Shown here: positions 14,881 to 16,337 of the stretch, in pieces | How positions within the stretch are numbered: position 1 is the first letter of the stretch | Layout: each line of letters begins with the position of its first letter | Notes under the pieces: model-generated | Seen by the model: only the letters and a program-made list of their open reading frames with translations | Told to the model about the DNA's origin: nothing | The model's database searches: none | Made by a program: the position numbers and the translations under genes | Assembly: GCA_964575225.1 (NCBI GenBank) | Contig: CAZNQW010000069.1 | Location: forward strand, 1-16,337 | From: CAZNQW01 sp964575225 | GTDB taxonomy: Bacteria; Chloroflexota; Anaerolineae; JAAYZQ01 | Direction of reading: 5' to 3' | DNA: 16,337 nt

Positions 14881-15882
14881 CTAGCTTTCTTTACTCAAGA
14901 ACGTATTGAGCACAACAGCCAGAATTAGGATGAAACCTGCAACGGCTCGAAAGATCTGAACCGAAACACCCATCAACACCAAACCCTGGTCCAAGGTCAT
15001 CAGCAGCAACATACCGAGGCAGGCACCCACAATGGTACCGGCCCCTCCGTTCATAGAGACGCCTCCGATGACCGTGGCCGACACGGCGATCAGTTCCCAG
15101 CCATCGCCTCGCGCTGGGTCGACGCTGGTGCGATGGGCAAACTGCATCACACTGGCCAAGCCCACCAGGAGCCCAACCAACATGAAACTGATCAGTTTGA
15201 CGCGCTTGACCGGTACGCCCTGTTCGAGTGCAGCTGCCGGACTGCCACCCGTGGCCAACACCCAGTTGCCAAACCTCGTTCGTGCTAAAACCCACGATAC
15301 GATCAGGGCAATGATGACAAACCAGACGATGGACAAGCGAAAACTGGTGCCTTGTTCGAACAAGTTGTTAAGGAAAGTCATGGGGCCGTTCAGAAAATCG
15401 AACAGGAACGGCCTGCTTTCGGTGTACTTGGCAAAGTCGCTGCCACCGATGCCGCGAGCAATGCCTCGATAGGCCAGCATGGTACCCAGTGTGACAATGA
15501 ACGATGGCAGCCCCGACCAGATGACCACCAGGCCGTTCACGGCACCGAGAAGAACCGAGCTTCCCACAGCGATGAGCATGGCCCAAAGTGGAGGCACGCC
15601 GGCGTTCAAAAGGATGGCCCAGACATAGCTGGCCACCGCAAAATTCGATCCCACCGAGAGATCAAACTCCCCCGCGATCATGAGCAACGCCACGCCCACA
15701 ACTACGATACCCATGATGCTGCCAAAGGTCACAATGTCGGCCAAAGCCATTGCCGTAAGGAAATTCGGTGCGCTCAGAGTAAAGAAGGAAAACACAGCCA
15801 AGAAGCTAATCAGGGCTACAGCTTCTGGAACCCTGGCCAGCTTGACTCGAAATCCCATCCACGTCTCGGCGAGTGCTTGCAT
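14881..15882 (-). CDS. Sugar ABC transporter permease B (RbsC-like)
   Basis: Integral membrane permease of the BPD_transp_2 family, 333 residues. It shares with permease A the landmarks GVALLMIAGEFDLSVGS, GLPSFIVTLGTMLAYRG, PVKRVKLISFMLVGLLVGLAS and IGGVSMNGGAGTIVGACLG, but differs through most of its length. The periplasmic loop after the TLGT motif (GGSDFAKYTESRPFLFDFLNG) is distinct. The ATG at 15882 follows GGAGGAG (15891-15897) by 8 nt. It is the first gene after the predicted promoter, with a leader of about 410 nt, and lies 103 bp upstream of the two-domain binding protein. It probably forms a heterodimer with permease A; two separate importers sharing one ATPase and receptor are an alternative. 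Confidence 0.92.
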   Translation of the reverse strand: MQALAETWMGFRVKLARVPEAVALISFLAVFSFFTLSAPNFLTAMALADIVTFGSIMGIVVVGVALLMIAGEFDLSVGSNFAVASYVWAILLNAGVPPLWAMLIAVGSSVLLGAVNGLVVIWSGLPSFIVTLGTMLAYRGIARGIGGSDFAKYTESRPFLFDFLNGPMTFLNNLFEQGTSFRLSIVWFVIIALIVSWVLARTRFGNWVLATGGSPAAALEQGVPVKRVKLISFMLVGLLVGLASVMQFAHRTSVDPARGDGWELIAVSATVIGGVSMNGGAGTIVGACLGMLLLMTLDQGLVLMGVSVQIFRAVAGFILILAVVLNTFLSKES

Positions 15883-16298
15883 CTACGATTCTCCTCCATC
15901 CGTCCACAAGTCTGCCCTGGATCTCGCTCCCAGCAGTACTTGCGCCGAACCTTGCTTTCCGGCGCACACAACCGGATGCCGATGCGGAACATCAGTCCAG
16001 ATCTTGTTTCGGGTTTTTGACTGAGCAGAGAAAAAGCGGGAAAATGGGCATGGATCGTAGGGGAGACAAGAAAACGGGGACAGCCTAAGGAATGTCCCAT
16101 GGGCGTCACAACCTGGGCCCGTACTTTTGGCCGTGCACAACAACGCACCGGACCTCAGTGACAGTGGAACAGTGACCGGCAGTGGGTGACCTACTGTGGC
16201 ACGGCCTTCATTGGATGCCTGCAGCATGATTGGACCTCAATCGATCTGCGCGGGCCCGGCGCCGACCCATTGGGGTGCCGCTTGCCCGCACTGAGGCA
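15883..16298 (-). other. Long non-coding leader upstream of the transporter operon
   Basis: About 410 nt between the predicted transcription start and permease B. Minus-strand frames here (up to 114 codons) show no recognisable protein. It holds a hairpin at 16077-16098, an ATGC-N5-GCAT dyad at 16215-16227 and four CAGTG repeats at 16156-16184. No known riboswitch or RNA gene was recognised. Confidence 0.5.
16077..16098 (-). promoter_or_regulatory. Leader hairpin followed by a short U-rich stretch, possible attenuator
   Basis: On the minus strand GGGACA, a 10-nt loop and TGTCCC are followed by CGTTTTCTTG. The layout resembles a weak intrinsic terminator inside the leader, about 195 nt upstream of permease B. 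With only a 6-bp stem and an interrupted U-run, this is tentative. Confidence 0.3.
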
Positions 16299-16300
16299 AG
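16281..16300. promoter_or_regulatory. Dyad across the predicted transcription start, candidate operator
   Basis: CTTGCC (16281-16286), 8-nt spacer, GGCAAG (16295-16300). It overlaps the -10 box edge and the predicted start site near 16292, a classic position for a repressor operator. It could also form a hairpin at the very 5' end of the transcript. Confidence 0.45.
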
Positions 16301-16327
16301 TATATCACGGGTGCACACGTTTGTCAA
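16299..16327 (-). promoter_or_regulatory. Consensus sigma-70 promoter for the transporter/catabolic operon
   Basis: On the minus strand TTGACA (16322-16327), a 17-bp spacer and TATACT (16299-16304). The -35 is perfect, the -10 is one base from TATAAT and the spacing is optimal. It points toward permease B. Confidence 0.8.
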
Positions 16328-16337
16328 GCTATGCACC
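16310..16337. promoter_or_regulatory. Inverted repeat bracketing the -35 box, candidate regulator site
   Basis: GGTGCA (16310-16315) and TGCACC (16332-16337) are separated by 16 bp with TTGACA between them. It ends at the window edge, so its full extent is unknown. Confidence 0.35.

Noticed and set aside
15883..16227. 114-codon minus-strand frame in the leader
   Set aside because: Composition is Cys/Pro/Arg/Ser-rich without domain character, and there is no ribosome site; treated as non-coding leader.

Overview
The window looks like part of a draft or metagenome-assembled genome of a GC-rich bacterium, most likely Chloroflexota (Anaerolineae/Caldilineae type). The basis is the substrate-binding lipoprotein's long Glu/Pro/Thr/Ala-rich linker after its lipobox, the family mix (RbsC-like permeases, single-domain sugar ATPase, PfkB KDG kinase, KDPG aldolase) and strong AGGAGG ribosome sites, several driving GTG or TTG starts. 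The phylum call is inference. A 10-N assembly gap sits at 4804-4813. No rRNA, tRNA, CRISPR array or transposase is visible.

Layout: (1) 2-3505, plus strand: the 3' part of a large secreted-type multicopper oxidase with two C-terminal fibronectin III domains; its 5' end lies outside the window. (2) 3506-3588: a strong hairpin between convergent genes. (3) 3589-10561, minus strand: seven catabolic genes. In transcription order they are a sugar 3-epimerase, a Gfo/Idh/MocA dehydrogenase, two zinc-type MDR dehydrogenases, a PfkB KDG-type kinase, a KDPG aldolase and a KduD-like SDR. (4) 10562-10942: an apparently non-coding spacer. (5) 10943-15882, minus strand: a carbohydrate ABC importer, transcribed as permease B, substrate-binding protein, permease A, ATPase. 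(6) 15883-16337: a non-coding leader with a consensus sigma-70 promoter (TTGACA, 17 bp, TATACT) near the right edge, surrounded by dyads.

How it works together: all eleven minus-strand genes point the same way with mostly short spacers, so the simplest model is one long transcript (or importer plus catabolic sub-operons) for uptake and oxidation of a sugar. The sugar would be imported, epimerised and/or oxidised by the epimerase and the four NAD(P)-type dehydrogenases, turned into 2-keto-3-deoxygluconate, phosphorylated and cleaved to pyruvate and glyceraldehyde 3-phosphate. No aldonate dehydratase is present, so one step is missing from the window. The substrate cannot be read from sequence.

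The most unusual element is the substrate-binding protein (12822-14777). It is one lipoprotein carrying two complete tandem sugar-binding domains, about 80% identical by eye and in constant 867-bp register. It is encoded between genes for two different permeases that share a single ATPase gene. This suggests a heterodimeric importer fed by a two-headed receptor.
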